The translations under genes and the position numbers were made by a program. From NCBI GenBank assembly GCA_903834925.1, contig CAILLA010000071.1, positions 1 through 58,057 on the forward strand: a DNA stretch of 58,057 nucleotides. Direction: 5' to 3'. The notes under the pieces were generated by a model. The model saw only the letters and a program-made list of their open reading frames with translations. It ran no database searches and was not told where the DNA came from. The stretch is from an uncultured Schlesneria sp. GTDB taxonomy: Bacteria > Planctomycetota > Planctomycetia > Planctomycetales > Planctomycetaceae. Shown in pieces: positions 9,757-20,099 of the stretch; the first letter of the stretch is position 1; the number at the start of each line of letters is the position of its first letter.

Positions 9757-9829
9757 GCCCCCATCGTCTAGAGGCCCAGGATGCAGGATTCTCAGTCCTG
9801 ATACACGGGTTCGAATCCCGTTGGGGGTA
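9757..9829 (+). tRNA. tRNA-Glu (anticodon CTC)
   Basis: A 73-nt cloverleaf. The acceptor stem GCCCCCA pairs with TGGGGGT (first pair G-U), and the D arm is GTCTAGAGGCCCAGGAT. The anticodon stem is CAGGA/TCCTG with loop TTCTCAG, giving CTC. The T arm is ACGGG-TTCGAAT-CCCGT and the discriminator is A. The 3' CCA is not encoded. The D arm and TTCGAAT loop match bacterial tRNA-Glu closely. The next gene starts 163 bp downstream. Confidence 0.96.
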
Positions 9830-9992
9830 TTTTCTTTGGAAGCTGCTGAAGCGTAAAATCCCCTCGTCAACGCTTCATGACAATCTGAAGAAAAACCCTT
9901 CGCTCTGGTATTTCCTGCTTCAAAGCTACAACCCACATCAAAAAGACGTTCGCGACGATTCGTGTGCCAATCAAATTCATGAGGAGACTGTT

Positions 9993-11736
9993 ATGCGTTA
10001 CATCGCCGTTCTGACCATTGCCTGTCTGCATTTTGGCTTACGAAATTCTCTTGCTGAGGAAGGGAAAAAGCAATTGGCTGAAGCATCGCTTTCAACCCCC
10101 TATCGTCTCACATTGGATCAAGAGCAGCGAGTACTTCATTCGCTATCTCAGCGGATCAAGGTCGAGGCCACCGATGCGCCGCTCATCGAAGTCATCCACT
10201 TCATCTCACAATCGATCGATCGGGAAATCCTGATTGACTTTGCGGCTTTGGCCGACAATGGAATTTCGACCGATCAAAATACGAACTTGAATCTCGGTGA
10301 AATGACCGTTTGGCAATCGCTTCATTTCTTGCTGAAGCCATTTCAGTTGGCTTGGACCGCTCACGATGGAATTCTGGAAATTACGACGGATTCAAAAGCC
10401 CAGGAGCAAATGGTCACACGCGTTTACGACGTTCGCAAACTGTGCGAATTACTGGAACCAATTTCGAAAGAAATTCTCTGGCAAAGACATCAGCGACAGC
10501 CGGGTTTCGCGGGAATGGGCGGTGATGGAGGTGGTGGCGGGGGGAGGCGGAGGAATGATGGGAGGAGGAATGGGAGGTGGTGGCATGTTCAGCGTGCCGG
10601 TTCAAACGCTTGTCCCTGCTGTCATTGGAATGGGTACTAGCGGCGATATCGGTATCGACATGCGTCGCTCCGTGCCAGTGTTAACTGAACCGATGTCGGT
10701 CGAATCCATGTTGGCAAACGTGATTCAACCACTTTCGTTGTTGAAATGGATGGAAAGCGATGGAGAAGGGGGCTTTGTTCAGGCTGGGCAAGGTTACCTT
10801 GTCGTCAGGCAGAGTTATCAGGGGCAGTTCCAGATCGCAGGCATTCTCAAGGGGTTGGAACGGGTCCTCGACGCAAAGGGACAATTAAAATCAACACCGA
10901 TCCGACGGATCGGATATCCTTACGAGGAAGATGCCGCCATTCTTGCTTCACTCGCAAAAACGAAAAATCTGGAAATTGCTGATGATCAAGATCTGAAAAC
11001 CGCTCTTCAACAAATCGGGGCCGAAGCGGGATTTCGAGTGCTGATTGACGCCCCTTCACTGGCGGATGAAGGGATCAGCACAGACCAGGCTGTGAAATGT
11101 CATTTCATTAAGCTCCCCCTGGAAATCTGTTTGAAGAAGCTTTTAGAGCCATTGCGGCTGACACATGTGGTTGACGAAGGTGTTCTTGTGATAACAACAG
11201 TCGCACGTGCGGACGAGATGATGTCGATTCGTGTCTACGACATTGGCAACTGCAATAAGATTCCCAATTATCTTTCCCAAACGGGACTTCTCCACACACT
11301 GGTCGAATTAACCTCCGGAAAATGGCTACAAGCTGAGGGTGAAGGGGGAGAAGCAGCGTTGATTTCTTCCAAGCACTTGCTGGTCTTGCAATCGCAGCGA
11401 GTTCATTCAGAAATCGAATTTCTGATTGAAGAACTCTCAACCGAAAAAACGGCCCCCCCCGCGAAACCTCCGCTGAAACTAAGAATCCATACCGCTCCAG
11501 ATACCGAGACCGCCACGGATTTGTTGGAGGCCTTGCCTCGTCTTTTGGAAAAAGACTGGGTTGCACACGGTTCAATTAATCAGGCTGGAAAATCATTGTT
11601 GATCAATCAGACTCTGAGAGTTCATGATCAAGTCGAAGACATCATGATTGCATTAGAAATATCCCGCAGAAAGCAGTATCCCATTTCATATCCTCCCGTT
11701 AACCCGCCAAACGCGAATCCGCCTGTCGCGAAATGA
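9993..11736 (+). CDS. Exported STN/secretin-like repeat protein, interrupted by a frameshift at 10539-10544
   Basis: The gene starts at ATG 9993 behind GAGGAG. The first frame gives a signal peptide (MRYIAVLTIACLHFG) and a first STN-like domain (DAPLIEVIHFISQSI ... DEILEITT-type ending), then a Gly-rich tract and a stop at 10640. The second frame, open to 11736, continues GGMMGGGMGGGGMFSVP and carries a related STN-like domain (DLKTALQQIGAEAGFRVLI ... DEGVLVITT) plus a Pro-rich end. Both domains share ISTDQ and the same layout, so the protein contains an internal duplication. Deleting one G from the G6 run at 10539-10544 joins the frames into one 580-residue protein. Whether this is sequence error, slippage or a real mutation cannot be told. 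Function unknown; exported, perhaps a scaffold. Confidence 0.75.
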
Positions 11737-11780
11737 ATACACTTCACCATTCTCGTGCTGTGTCGACACTAAAAATACGG

Positions 11781-11822
11781 GTGCCATCGGCGGCAGCTTT
11801 GGGCCGCCAGTGTCTTCGACAC
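11781..11822. repeat. Possible half-copy of the GTGCCAC cloverleaf element
   Basis: GTGCCATCGGCGGC...GCCGCC AGTGTCTTCG resembles the left hairpin of the element at 30160-30257 (GTGCCAC, inner stem, AGTGCTCTTCG). No matching right half was found. Degenerate and tentative. Confidence 0.3.
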
Positions 11823-11924
11823 GACGTTTCCCGTCAAAACCAAGAACCAAAAACTCTGGCAAGCGAAGCCGCACACGACCGCACATTTAAGCGTTGGCTT
11901 GTTTCCAGGATGTTTCGTCAGATT

Positions 11925-13094
11925 TTAGAGGAACTCCATCACAACCCGGTCGGCGACGAACCGGCCTTCAAGAGTCAAACGGACGAATACACCGTCATCT
12001 TCGAGCAGGCCAAGTTGTGCCTGCTCTCTTAATGCCGGTCCGCACAATTCGTCGAGTTCAAAACCCGTTTGTTCATGAAACGATGTTCGATCGATCCCAC
12101 GAATTCGGCGAAGTCCAAGATAAATAAGTTCCCTTGCCCGGTGCTCAGTATCGAGTTCTTCTGAATCAGCGACGGGTGACTCGCCTCGTTCCAACCGGGC
12201 CAGCCAGCCGAGAACGCTTCGAATATTCGTTTCACGCCGACCGTTTAAATATCGAGCCGCTCCTGGTCCGAACGCCCAGTACTCGTCCCCGTTCCAATAG
12301 ACATTGTTGTGCCGGCATTCGAAGCCAGGTTTGGCGAAATTGGAAATTTCGTACTGTTCAAATCCAGCCGCCGGTAATTGTTCCATCGCAAGTGCATATT
12401 GTTCGCGTTCCAATTCTTCATCGACGGCTGAAATGTCGCCCCGATTGAGGCGCGTCCAAAAAGCAGTCCCTTTTTCAAAGGTCAGCCCGTACGTGGAAAT
12501 ATGCGTCGGACAAAGCTCGATCGCTTGCCGTAACGATTCACTCCAGTCTGATAAACTTTGGTTGGGAACACCAAAAATGAGGTCCAGAGAGACATTCTCG
12601 AATCTTGTTTTCAATCGAGCCATCACGTCCCGAACATCATCCGCACAATGATCACGTTCGAGCATCGTCAGTGCCTGTTTTGAAAAGGATTGGACCCCCA
12701 GACTGATTCGATTCACTCCCATTTCCGCCAGCAGATCGATTTTCTCGTTAGTCAGATCGAGTGGATTCGCCTCAACGCTGAATTCAGTCGCGGCAGAAAC
12801 TTGGAAGTATCGACGTGTTATTTCGAATAGCCGGCGCATTTCTGCTGGCTTGGGATGCGTCGGTGTTCCGCCACCGAAAAAAAGCGTTTCCAGTGGGGAG
12901 CCGAGTGGAATTCCTGACAGTTCAATCTCACGTTCGAGCGACCGAAGATAGTCGCTGACCAGGTCATCACGACCTGCGATCAGCGTGAAGTCGCAATATC
13001 CGCAACGATGAGCACAAAACGGAACGTGAAAATACGCCGCGTTGGGTCGCCGGGATTCATTGGATGACCCGTTCACGGGGACCGGCGATGTCAT
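11925..13094 (-). CDS. hemW: HemW-type radical SAM haem chaperone (coproporphyrinogen oxidase-like)
   Basis: Radical SAM protein that binds haem and, in the HemW group, delivers it to membrane haemoproteins; it is often misnamed HemN. The 389-residue protein has FHVPFCAHRCGYCDF near residue 22, the CxxxCxxC cluster motif with the aromatic residue typical of this family. GGGTPT follows for SAM binding, then GVQSF, the DLIFGVPNQ block, and a C-terminal HemN_C domain with YEISNFA and ECRHN. The HemN-specific N-terminal extension is absent, supporting HemW. It overlaps the upstream kinase gene by 4 bp (ATGA), so translation is coupled. A helper role for haem fits the presence of chdC 4 kb away. 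Confidence 0.9.
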   Translation of the reverse strand: MTSPVPVNGSSNESRRPNAAYFHVPFCAHRCGYCDFTLIAGRDDLVSDYLRSLEREIELSGIPLGSPLETLFFGGGTPTHPKPAEMRRLFEITRRYFQVSAATEFSVEANPLDLTNEKIDLLAEMGVNRISLGVQSFSKQALTMLERDHCADDVRDVMARLKTRFENVSLDLIFGVPNQSLSDWSESLRQAIELCPTHISTYGLTFEKGTAFWTRLNRGDISAVDEELEREQYALAMEQLPAAGFEQYEISNFAKPGFECRHNNVYWNGDEYWAFGPGAARYLNGRRETNIRSVLGWLARLERGESPVADSEELDTEHRARELIYLGLRRIRGIDRTSFHEQTGFELDELCGPALREQAQLGLLEDDGVFVRLTLEGRFVADRVVMEFL

Positions 13095-13975
13095 GCCAAC
13101 CTCGATAAATTTCTTGCGGGCAGAAGTACACTGGCGTTTTCTGCAGCCGCTCGGATACCGAGGACGAGCGAACCATAGATGCTTAAGTTTCGGTCGATAC
13201 CGGCGGCAATCCCGGCCGCCAGGCAGTCACCGCAGCCGATTGGATTACAAACGTCGATTTTCGGAATTTCAATTTGAATCAGGCCATCAGGCCCGAGAGC
13301 CAAAAGTGGTCCTGCGCCTTGACTGACAACGACCCATTCGGCTCCTCGTTGACGCAATTCCGACATTGCCGCGACAAGATCCGACCCGGAAGCCAAGTCA
13401 CGGCCGACGGTTTTGGCGAGTTCCTCGCGGTTGGGCTTTACAAGGTAGGGGCGCTTTTGAAGTACTGCGTCGAGTTCCGGCCCTCGAATATCAAGCACGG
13501 CTTTCGCCGACGTCTTGTCGAGCAGACGACGATAAAAGTCTGGTGGAGCGCCGGCAGGAAGCGAGCCGCTTAGGACGACGACCTGTGCGGATACCGATTC
13601 TTCGACGAAGGCTTCAACAAATAAGCCTAGCTCTTCCTCTGGTATCGAATTTGAGTTTTCGACCAGTTCTGTCGTTATTTTTGTCGTTTCGTCCAGGATT
13701 GTCGTACAAACGCGAGTGGGGATCGGAGATTTCACCCATCGGACCGGGATCTTCATTTTCTCGAAATCGGCACAAATCTGCTCGCCGGGAACCCCGCCAA
13801 CAAGACAAAGCGTTTTCGACTGAACCCCTAGATGGTGCAACGCACAGCCGACATTCAGCACTTTGCCTGAACCACACCAAAACGCCTGTTGCGCGCGGTT
13901 CACCTCACCGGGAATGAATCGGCTAAAGGAAAGTATTTGTTGCCAGGCAGGAGTCAAACCGGCGGCAAGAATCAC
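13091..13975 (-). CDS. PfkB-family sugar kinase (1-phosphofructokinase/tagatose-6-phosphate kinase-like)
   Basis: Ribokinase-fold kinase of the LacC/FruK branch, which phosphorylates a sugar phosphate with ATP. The 294-residue protein has the substrate region GSGKVLNVGCALHHLG near residue 35, LSGSLPAGAP near 135, KPNREEL near 180 and the anion-hole/catalytic motif NPIGCGDCLAAG near 248 (usually GAGD). Start GTG 13975. It overlaps hemW by 4 bp. No PTS or tagatose genes are nearby, so the true substrate is open. Confidence 0.85.
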   Translation of the reverse strand: MILAAGLTPAWQQILSFSRFIPGEVNRAQQAFWCGSGKVLNVGCALHHLGVQSKTLCLVGGVPGEQICADFEKMKIPVRWVKSPIPTRVCTTILDETTKITTELVENSNSIPEEELGLFVEAFVEESVSAQVVVLSGSLPAGAPPDFYRRLLDKTSAKAVLDIRGPELDAVLQKRPYLVKPNREELAKTVGRDLASGSDLVAAMSELRQRGAEWVVVSQGAGPLLALGPDGLIQIEIPKIDVCNPIGCGDCLAAGIAAGIDRNLSIYGSLVLGIRAAAENASVLLPARNLSRLA

Positions 13976-14531
13976 AGGGATCGGTCCTTTTTCGGAAACC
14001 AGGGGACATTTTTTCGGAAACTTTTGAAAGTTCCGACTTTTTCATTTGGGTGAGTCTTTCAGGCCGGTTTGCAAGAATCCGCTGCGGCTCGATCAAGAGA
14101 ATCCAGGATCTTCTTGACTCTTCTAACCATTCAATGTTAGGGTATTGCAAGTGGGGGAATCTCTCTAGCCCACTCCCTTCAGTATCCCACGAATCCGTGG
14201 ACTTTTCGTGATTGCTCGGTTTCAGTTGAATTTTTTTTGTTTGGTTTCGTTTTCGGTCCAACTTTTCTGTTGAGGATGCCCCGATTCGCGGCAATGATTG
14301 ACACTTTTTTCGAAGACTTGTTGCTGCCGTGTGGAGCATTGACCGCTCAATGGACTCGCCCACGATTGAACTTTCCGCGAAAACACCTACCTCGATCGGG
14401 TGGTAAAACAATTCCGATGTGGTTAATTTGTCGCGACCTACAGATCCGGGCTTGGTGCTGAGACCCTCATGTCCATGAACCGATTTTCCCAACAATTGAA
14501 CCAACACCATTCTGATGTGAAGGATGGACGA
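13976..14531. other. Intergenic region between divergent genes
   Basis: About 550 bp with several T-rich runs (such as GAATTTTTTTTGTTTGG near 14229) and no convincing gene. It should hold promoters for the PfkB-hemW pair and the HEAT-like gene. A 224-residue open frame on the minus strand here has no recognisable domain and overlaps both neighbours. Confidence 0.5.
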
Positions 14532-16055
14532 ATGCACGACCTTCATCGGGCAGATTTTCCATCGCACTCTTTGAACAGACAAACGACGAGCAATCATCGT
14601 CTGAACAATCTTTGTCTGCGAAAAATGAGTTGCGTCGGATTGGCCTTCGTGTTCGCAGTCTGGCTCGGAGAAGTCTCCGCGTGGGCTCAGCCCAAGCCGC
14701 CCCTTCCCGACGCCAAGGGTAAAAAACCTGCGAACAATAAGGTCGCGCCTCCACCGGCCGACAAGTTTGTCCAGCCCGATCCCGATTGGTTGCCGCCAAG
14801 CTTCCAGCCATCGCCAGAACCCTTGGCAATCATGAGCTTGGAACAGCCAATTGTCACAAAAGAAGAACTTGCCAAACTGAAAAAGGATTTCGCAGGCAAG
14901 TTCACAAAAGCGCTACTTCAATGTGATTTGAGTGCCGGTGGCAAGCAGATTATCGAAGGAGGCATCCGTTTCAAATTGGCGGAAATGACCCTGCAAGAGA
15001 AAAAGAAGGATTTTCCGGATTTTTATAAGCTCCCTGAACTTCATAAGACCCTGATGCGAGAGATCACCACTGGGATCGGTGGTCCGAATATCAAACCTGG
15101 TGAAATTACGCTGATGACTCAGTTCGTCAACCAGGAAATTGTCAGACAAATCCCTGAATTGCTGGTAAACAACTTCTACGTTCGATTGCATGCGGTTTTA
15201 ATTCTCAGCGAAATGGACTTTGCCCCGGCACATGTTCTCTTGCTGCAAGTGATTCAAGCGAAAGACATCCACGAAGACCCCGATAAAGGTCAACCAGAAG
15301 CGATTAAGATTGCTGCAGTGCAGGGTCTCGTTCGAATCCTTCGATTTACAGCCCCCCCTGTGAAAGATCGATCGGTTATCGCAGCGGCAATTGTTGACGA
15401 GCTAAGAAAGACCGACACTCATTGGTGGTATCAACTTCGGCTGATCGAAGGCCTTCGTTACATGACGGTTGCGATTGATGCAGGAAATAACAAACCATTC
15501 GTGATCGACGCACTGTCGTCTGTAATCAAAGATCCGAAACGGACTTGGACCGTTCGAGCAAAGGCATGTTATGCTCTAGGGCGAGTCCCGATTCCAGCGG
15601 CAGTGAATCAGGCTGATGTCGTCACCACCGTTGCGGATTTTGCGTTGCAACTTTCGAATGCTGCGGCAGCTCGACCAAATAATCCTGTTTGGAAAAACTG
15701 TTTCTGGGACCTATACCTGACGTTCAAACCCGATGGAATCAAAGATAAGAGCGGTCGAGACAGAGACCAGGACGCTGAACAAAAGAATGCTGGTGGCCTG
15801 TTGGCACGTTTCAAACAAGCCGCACAACCCGCCTATGAAGTGATCGTTCCGATCTGTTCCGGGGTGATCCAGGGAAAAGCCCCTGATCCGGGTGACGTGA
15901 TGAAACTCGGTGCATTCGTTAAAGGTCGGCTCGGCACAGCTGAAGCGAAACCAAAAGAGGACGCACCAACAAAGGAGGCGCCTCCCAAGAACAACACGGC
16001 CAACGGCACGAATCCACAGAATGAGTCATCAAGTCAGCCGGTAGCCCGCCCCTGA
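14532..16055 (+). CDS. Exported HEAT-repeat-like hypothetical protein
   Basis: About 507 residues. I chose the ATG at 14532 because AAGGA lies 7 bp upstream; an upstream ATG at 14469 and an internal one at 14625 are possible. A hydrophobic segment (MSCVGLAFVFAVWLG, ending near AWA-QP) looks like a signal peptide with a long n-region. A Pro/Lys linker follows, then an alpha-helical body with units such as KIAAVQGLVRILRF and KACYALGRV that resemble HEAT repeats. The tail after residue 450 is Lys/Pro/Asn-rich and probably disordered. It is convergent with the next gene, 5 bp apart. Function unknown; likely a protein-binding scaffold in the cell envelope. Confidence 0.72.
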   Translation: MHDLHRADFPSHSLNRQTTSNHRLNNLCLRKMSCVGLAFVFAVWLGEVSAWAQPKPPLPDAKGKKPANNKVAPPPADKFVQPDPDWLPPSFQPSPEPLAIMSLEQPIVTKEELAKLKKDFAGKFTKALLQCDLSAGGKQIIEGGIRFKLAEMTLQEKKKDFPDFYKLPELHKTLMREITTGIGGPNIKPGEITLMTQFVNQEIVRQIPELLVNNFYVRLHAVLILSEMDFAPAHVLLLQVIQAKDIHEDPDKGQPEAIKIAAVQGLVRILRFTAPPVKDRSVIAAAIVDELRKTDTHWWYQLRLIEGLRYMTVAIDAGNNKPFVIDALSSVIKDPKRTWTVRAKACYALGRVPIPAAVNQADVVTTVADFALQLSNAAAARPNNPVWKNCFWDLYLTFKPDGIKDKSGRDRDQDAEQKNAGGLLARFKQAAQPAYEVIVPICSGVIQGKAPDPGDVMKLGAFVKGRLGTAEAKPKEDAPTKEAPPKNNTANGTNPQNESSSQPVARP

Positions 16056-16060
16056 TGGTA

Positions 16061-19000
16061 TTACCATTGTTTGATCCGTTTCAAAAACCGTTCTGGGCTA
16101 CGTTTTCGGGTCTGGAAGTCGCGTAGGTATTGAGCGTAACCAGGGTCAATTGGACGTGGTTCACCATCACGATGTGCGTAGACCGTCATCCCTTCAAACG
16201 GCAGCGGTTCGACGCAATCGCCATAAAGCGTATTCAAGTCGGCGTCCTTGTCCCATCCCACGCTATACAGTACGAAATCTCGAACCCAGCCTTCCTGAAG
16301 GGGGCTAGCGGGTTCGCCAAATGCCAGACGGATCTCGTCGCCCGATCCCGTGACGACAAGGTGATCGTCGCGTGCGGTCAGCAATGGCAAGACGTCACCA
16401 AATCTGGTGAAATTTCCTGACATGGCGGGCCATGCTTCGCCAGGGACCAGTTGTGCATAGTCAAACTGATCCGGACCATTTCCAGAAGAAGGCCACGATC
16501 GCTGCGACACGCCACCGCGATCGACTAACTCGGCACGTACAAGTGTCAATTCCGTCTGCAGGAAGTCGACTGGTGGCTCGTCCACGGTGAAAAACACTTT
16601 GTCCCAGTAGAGTTCCATCGTTGAAACGATTCTGAGACGGTGATCGTCACCCGAAAACAAATCCGAGACATCGACCGCAATCGTCTTTGTTTTTCCACCC
16701 GGAAATCCCATGAATGAGCGGACCTCTCGCCATTCGCCACGGGCGTCGGGAGCGTAAAGCGCTGGCGGTCGTGGCGTCGACATCTCGGGGTTCTGCGAAT
16801 GCTGGACACTCAATGACGTACTTCCAGGGTACATCCATCCAGTCAGAAACAACGTTACATTTTTTGAACTCGGAAAATGGCCGAGATCAAGCTCCAGGAA
16901 ATGCTCTTCCGTCAATCCTTGAGCAAGCCGTCGTTCGAACGTTTTGGTGTATTGATTGTCCCTCGCGAGCACTTGATCGAGCACATCACGACCATAGGTA
17001 TCTCGTGCAGCAACAGGTTGCCGGGGATTCTGAACGGTATGAATTTTCGGTGTGGCGATCATTGCGGGGCCTACTTTCTCGTTCGTAAAAATCTCGGTCC
17101 CGGCAGGGTGGTCGATTGCAAAGAGTTTGAATTGATCAAAATAGTCAGCCTCCCAAAGTTCCGCAGTCACTCTTAACGAATATTCGTTGTCGGTAGGCTT
17201 TAATTTGTCTCCATCGATCTTGATGTATTCCCATTCCCTCCACGGTGCGATGACATTTTCGGCGAATTTCAGCCCCAGAGGTGCGTTCCACAACAGATCG
17301 GTCACAAATTCAAATCGTTCGCCATTCCACGTGTAAAGATAAGGGCAAGAACCAACCAGCTTCTGTTCGATACAAACGGGCTCGTCGAGTTTTGGATTGA
17401 TCAGATTCATCGGAATGCCATTTGTCCACAAAATTCGAACGATTTCGGCACGCTGATTCGGGCCAAGACCGAAGTGTGATACAGGTTCGGTGACGACCTT
17501 CGCCTGATAGTTCTGCTCCGCCTTCAGTTCGACCTTCCCCCCAATGTTGATATGGTTTGTTCGCTTATCCGCGTTCTGTTCACCCGGCCGAACCTGGTCG
17601 GCGACGAGTTGAACTTCAATCCATCCGTGATCGGGATTGTCTGACTCACAACATTGGCTCGACAAAAAGGCGATTCCGTTTTGGTCAATCGTTACGAGGT
17701 CTAGATCACCATCGCGATCAACGTCATTGACAATCAGCGATTGCACGCCGCTTAACCAATCGGCTTCGACACCTGGCGCGGGCGCAAACCGAAGATTACC
17801 GTCATTTCGGATGATCGTCGCCCCGCCGTAGCTTAATACAATGAGGTCGGTTGTACCGTCATTGTCGAAATCACCGAGGTTTAATGATCTTGCGGCAGTC
17901 GCCTGAACCTTGCTCACTTGGCGAATTGACACCAACCCGCCTGGGGTCCGACTTGTGGTAATGATGTTGACTCCCTTCGGCCCGGCAGCGGCCACATCCC
18001 ACGACAAATCGCCGTCGAAATCGCTGATTCGCAGCGACGTTGCTCCTTGAATCTCATGAAATTCATCGAGGCTTCGATACCGAAGTCGACCATGCCTTAC
18101 GTTTTCCAGCCATCCAGCACCCTTTGCGGTTGCGACAACGAGATCGATATCCGAATCCTGGTCCCAATCCACAATTGCCAATCCGGTGATCGCGAGGTCG
18201 GCGGGCGGCAAGATGGACCGCGCCGTAATCTCATCAAATGTCAGGTTCCCTCGGTTCGAGAAGATTCGCAAACCGTCAGAAGTTGATACGGCAAGGTCCA
18301 GGTCCCCGTCATTGTCGATGTCGGCAACCGCAACGCAGGCCACATTACGAACTGCATCAAACGCCGGACCTCCCGACCGAACGGCCAACGATCGGGTCTC
18401 GGAATTTTTATTCACTTTCGTGTTTTCAATCAGTTTCAAACCTGACGGACCAAAAAGAATGATGTCTGGGTCGGCCGACTGGCACAGACCACGAACGTAA
18501 TGCTCGTGTTTCAGCGCGTCAGCCGGTTGTATCTCTGTGGGAAATTGTTTCAGTTCCTGATCGACGTCGTCATCAAAGTCGAATGCCAACAGGCCCGAAT
18601 AGTCTCCTCCTGTGGGCGATTGTGCTAAGACTTTCCACGGCTGAGCCGCCTGCCCGCGATCCCATACGATCATTTGATCATCTTGCAGAACGATCAGGTC
18701 CGTACGTCCATTCAAATCGAAATCGACTACGGAAACGTCGCGACATCCGACCGCTTGAGGCCACGAGGCGGCGTCAGCTGGTGGAAGAAAATGGACGAGA
18801 TTTGAACTGGCGGCTGTCGTCTTGGAGAAAGCGTCCGACGGACCTCCATGAAAAGCTCGATTGAGAAACTCTTCACCAAAGTCCGGCAACAGATATTCCA
18901 GCGAGTCGAGCATAACAAATCGCTTATCCCGCGCCCCGTCTGAGACAATCAGGTTCCTGGTCCTCATCATCGCTTGCTGAACGACATCCCATTTCCCATC

Positions 19001-19819
19001 CTTTGCCGCTTCCAACGTTTTCTGAATCATCTCGTTCAAATCGACTCGAGAACTGATCTTGATCGTTTCGAAGAATGGTGAAATCGTTTCTTTAACACTG
19101 GTCAGCGTCTCAACAAACTTGGGATCATGACGTTGGGCTAACAACAGCAGCCAATCCTTGATCACAAACAGATTGTTCGCTTCCTTCTGGAAGACCGTAC
19201 GAAGCGCATGAAATCCTTCGTCACTCGCTTGATCGGTTGTTGTCGCCTGCAACAATGCAAACAGATCATATGACGCTCCAACGGACTCGGGGTTGAGCTT
19301 GATCGCCTGACGCAAATCGTTCAACGCTTCCTCTGTCTGCTCCTGCTTCGAAGCGACTCGTGCGGCAATGACCCAGGGAATAAACGACTTTGGTTCTGTC
19401 CTTTTTGCTAATTCAATCGCTTCGTTCACCTTGACCGCCGTCTTGGCAAACCTGTCCTGTTCACGGTTCCTGTCAATACTCTCGAAATCCAGTTGTCGGC
19501 AGATTGCAAGATTCCGAGGACCGAACGGGTCATTGGGAACCAGTCTTACGATCTCCTCGAGAGCGGCCTCTGCCTCGGCAAATTTATGGTTTTCAAGATA
19601 TCCGACAGCCTGATTCCGCAACTCAATGAGTTTCAGCGAATCTTCGGGTGAAAGCTTAGTTGCAGTCGTTTGCGGAGGCGGCGGGTTTGCCCCAGGCCCT
19701 TTGTCGATCATCGACGAAATAGCGAACCAGAATGCCGCCAGCAGTGAGACGCCGACTCCGAGAAGAAGTAATGGCAACAGCCACAGTTTGTTTGCAGGCT
19801 CAGAGGGGGGAGTGTCCAC
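16061..19819 (-). CDS. Membrane-anchored TPR-VCBS/FG-GAP-ASPIC giant protein
   Basis: About 1,252 residues from a GTG at 19819. An open frame continues 61 residues upstream to 20002, but that stretch is unlike a protein start. Order: a short cytoplasmic tail, one membrane segment (LWLLPLLLLGVGVSLLAAFW), a Pro-rich linker, TPR-like helices (about residues 55-250), and at least five VCBS/FG-GAP calcium-type repeats (DIDNDGDLDL, DFDNDGTTDL, DVDRDGDLDL). An ASPIC/UnbV-like domain follows (GGKVELKAEQNY, VSHFGLG near residue 770). A long C-terminal region has several Trp-rich strands and no name I recognise. This resembles the CRTAC1/UnbV group of extracellular proteins. It probably faces the periplasm. 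Function unknown. The C-terminal 450 residues deserve a fold search. Confidence 0.83.
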   Translation of the reverse strand: MDTPPSEPANKLWLLPLLLLGVGVSLLAAFWFAISSMIDKGPGANPPPPQTTATKLSPEDSLKLIELRNQAVGYLENHKFAEAEAALEEIVRLVPNDPFGPRNLAICRQLDFESIDRNREQDRFAKTAVKVNEAIELAKRTEPKSFIPWVIAARVASKQEQTEEALNDLRQAIKLNPESVGASYDLFALLQATTTDQASDEGFHALRTVFQKEANNLFVIKDWLLLLAQRHDPKFVETLTSVKETISPFFETIKISSRVDLNEMIQKTLEAAKDGKWDVVQQAMMRTRNLIVSDGARDKRFVMLDSLEYLLPDFGEEFLNRAFHGGPSDAFSKTTAASSNLVHFLPPADAASWPQAVGCRDVSVVDFDLNGRTDLIVLQDDQMIVWDRGQAAQPWKVLAQSPTGGDYSGLLAFDFDDDVDQELKQFPTEIQPADALKHEHYVRGLCQSADPDIILFGPSGLKLIENTKVNKNSETRSLAVRSGGPAFDAVRNVACVAVADIDNDGDLDLAVSTSDGLRIFSNRGNLTFDEITARSILPPADLAITGLAIVDWDQDSDIDLVVATAKGAGWLENVRHGRLRYRSLDEFHEIQGATSLRISDFDGDLSWDVAAAGPKGVNIITTSRTPGGLVSIRQVSKVQATAARSLNLGDFDNDGTTDLIVLSYGGATIIRNDGNLRFAPAPGVEADWLSGVQSLIVNDVDRDGDLDLVTIDQNGIAFLSSQCCESDNPDHGWIEVQLVADQVRPGEQNADKRTNHINIGGKVELKAEQNYQAKVVTEPVSHFGLGPNQRAEIVRILWTNGIPMNLINPKLDEPVCIEQKLVGSCPYLYTWNGERFEFVTDLLWNAPLGLKFAENVIAPWREWEYIKIDGDKLKPTDNEYSLRVTAELWEADYFDQFKLFAIDHPAGTEIFTNEKVGPAMIATPKIHTVQNPRQPVAARDTYGRDVLDQVLARDNQYTKTFERRLAQGLTEEHFLELDLGHFPSSKNVTLFLTGWMYPGSTSLSVQHSQNPEMSTPRPPALYAPDARGEWREVRSFMGFPGGKTKTIAVDVSDLFSGDDHRLRIVSTMELYWDKVFFTVDEPPVDFLQTELTLVRAELVDRGGVSQRSWPSSGNGPDQFDYAQLVPGEAWPAMSGNFTRFGDVLPLLTARDDHLVVTGSGDEIRLAFGEPASPLQEGWVRDFVLYSVGWDKDADLNTLYGDCVEPLPFEGMTVYAHRDGEPRPIDPGYAQYLRDFQTRKRSPERFLKRIKQW

Positions 19820-20099
19820 GACGCGATCCCTTGATACGAGAGTCGAAAGAAAAGATTGGATACCCTCACAGAGTAAGAAGTCCTGCGGCAGTATACCACT
19901 ATTCCGAGGCCGCCTCGTCCAAGGCTTGGAAATGGCAAATCGGCACGTACGAATAAATTCAGGCGTAAAATGAAAAATGCGATCGCGCGGTGAATGACTC
20001 ACCGTACGATCGCATTGGGATAATCATCTGGTCCGGTGTCACGACAGGGCAGTCTGTGACGCAATGACGTTGGCCAAACACCTGACCACGATGCTGAAC

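Noticed and set aside
13923-14597. Minus-strand 224-residue open frame
   Set aside because: No domain, unusual composition, overlaps the PfkB gene and the HEAT-like gene; treated as a shadow.
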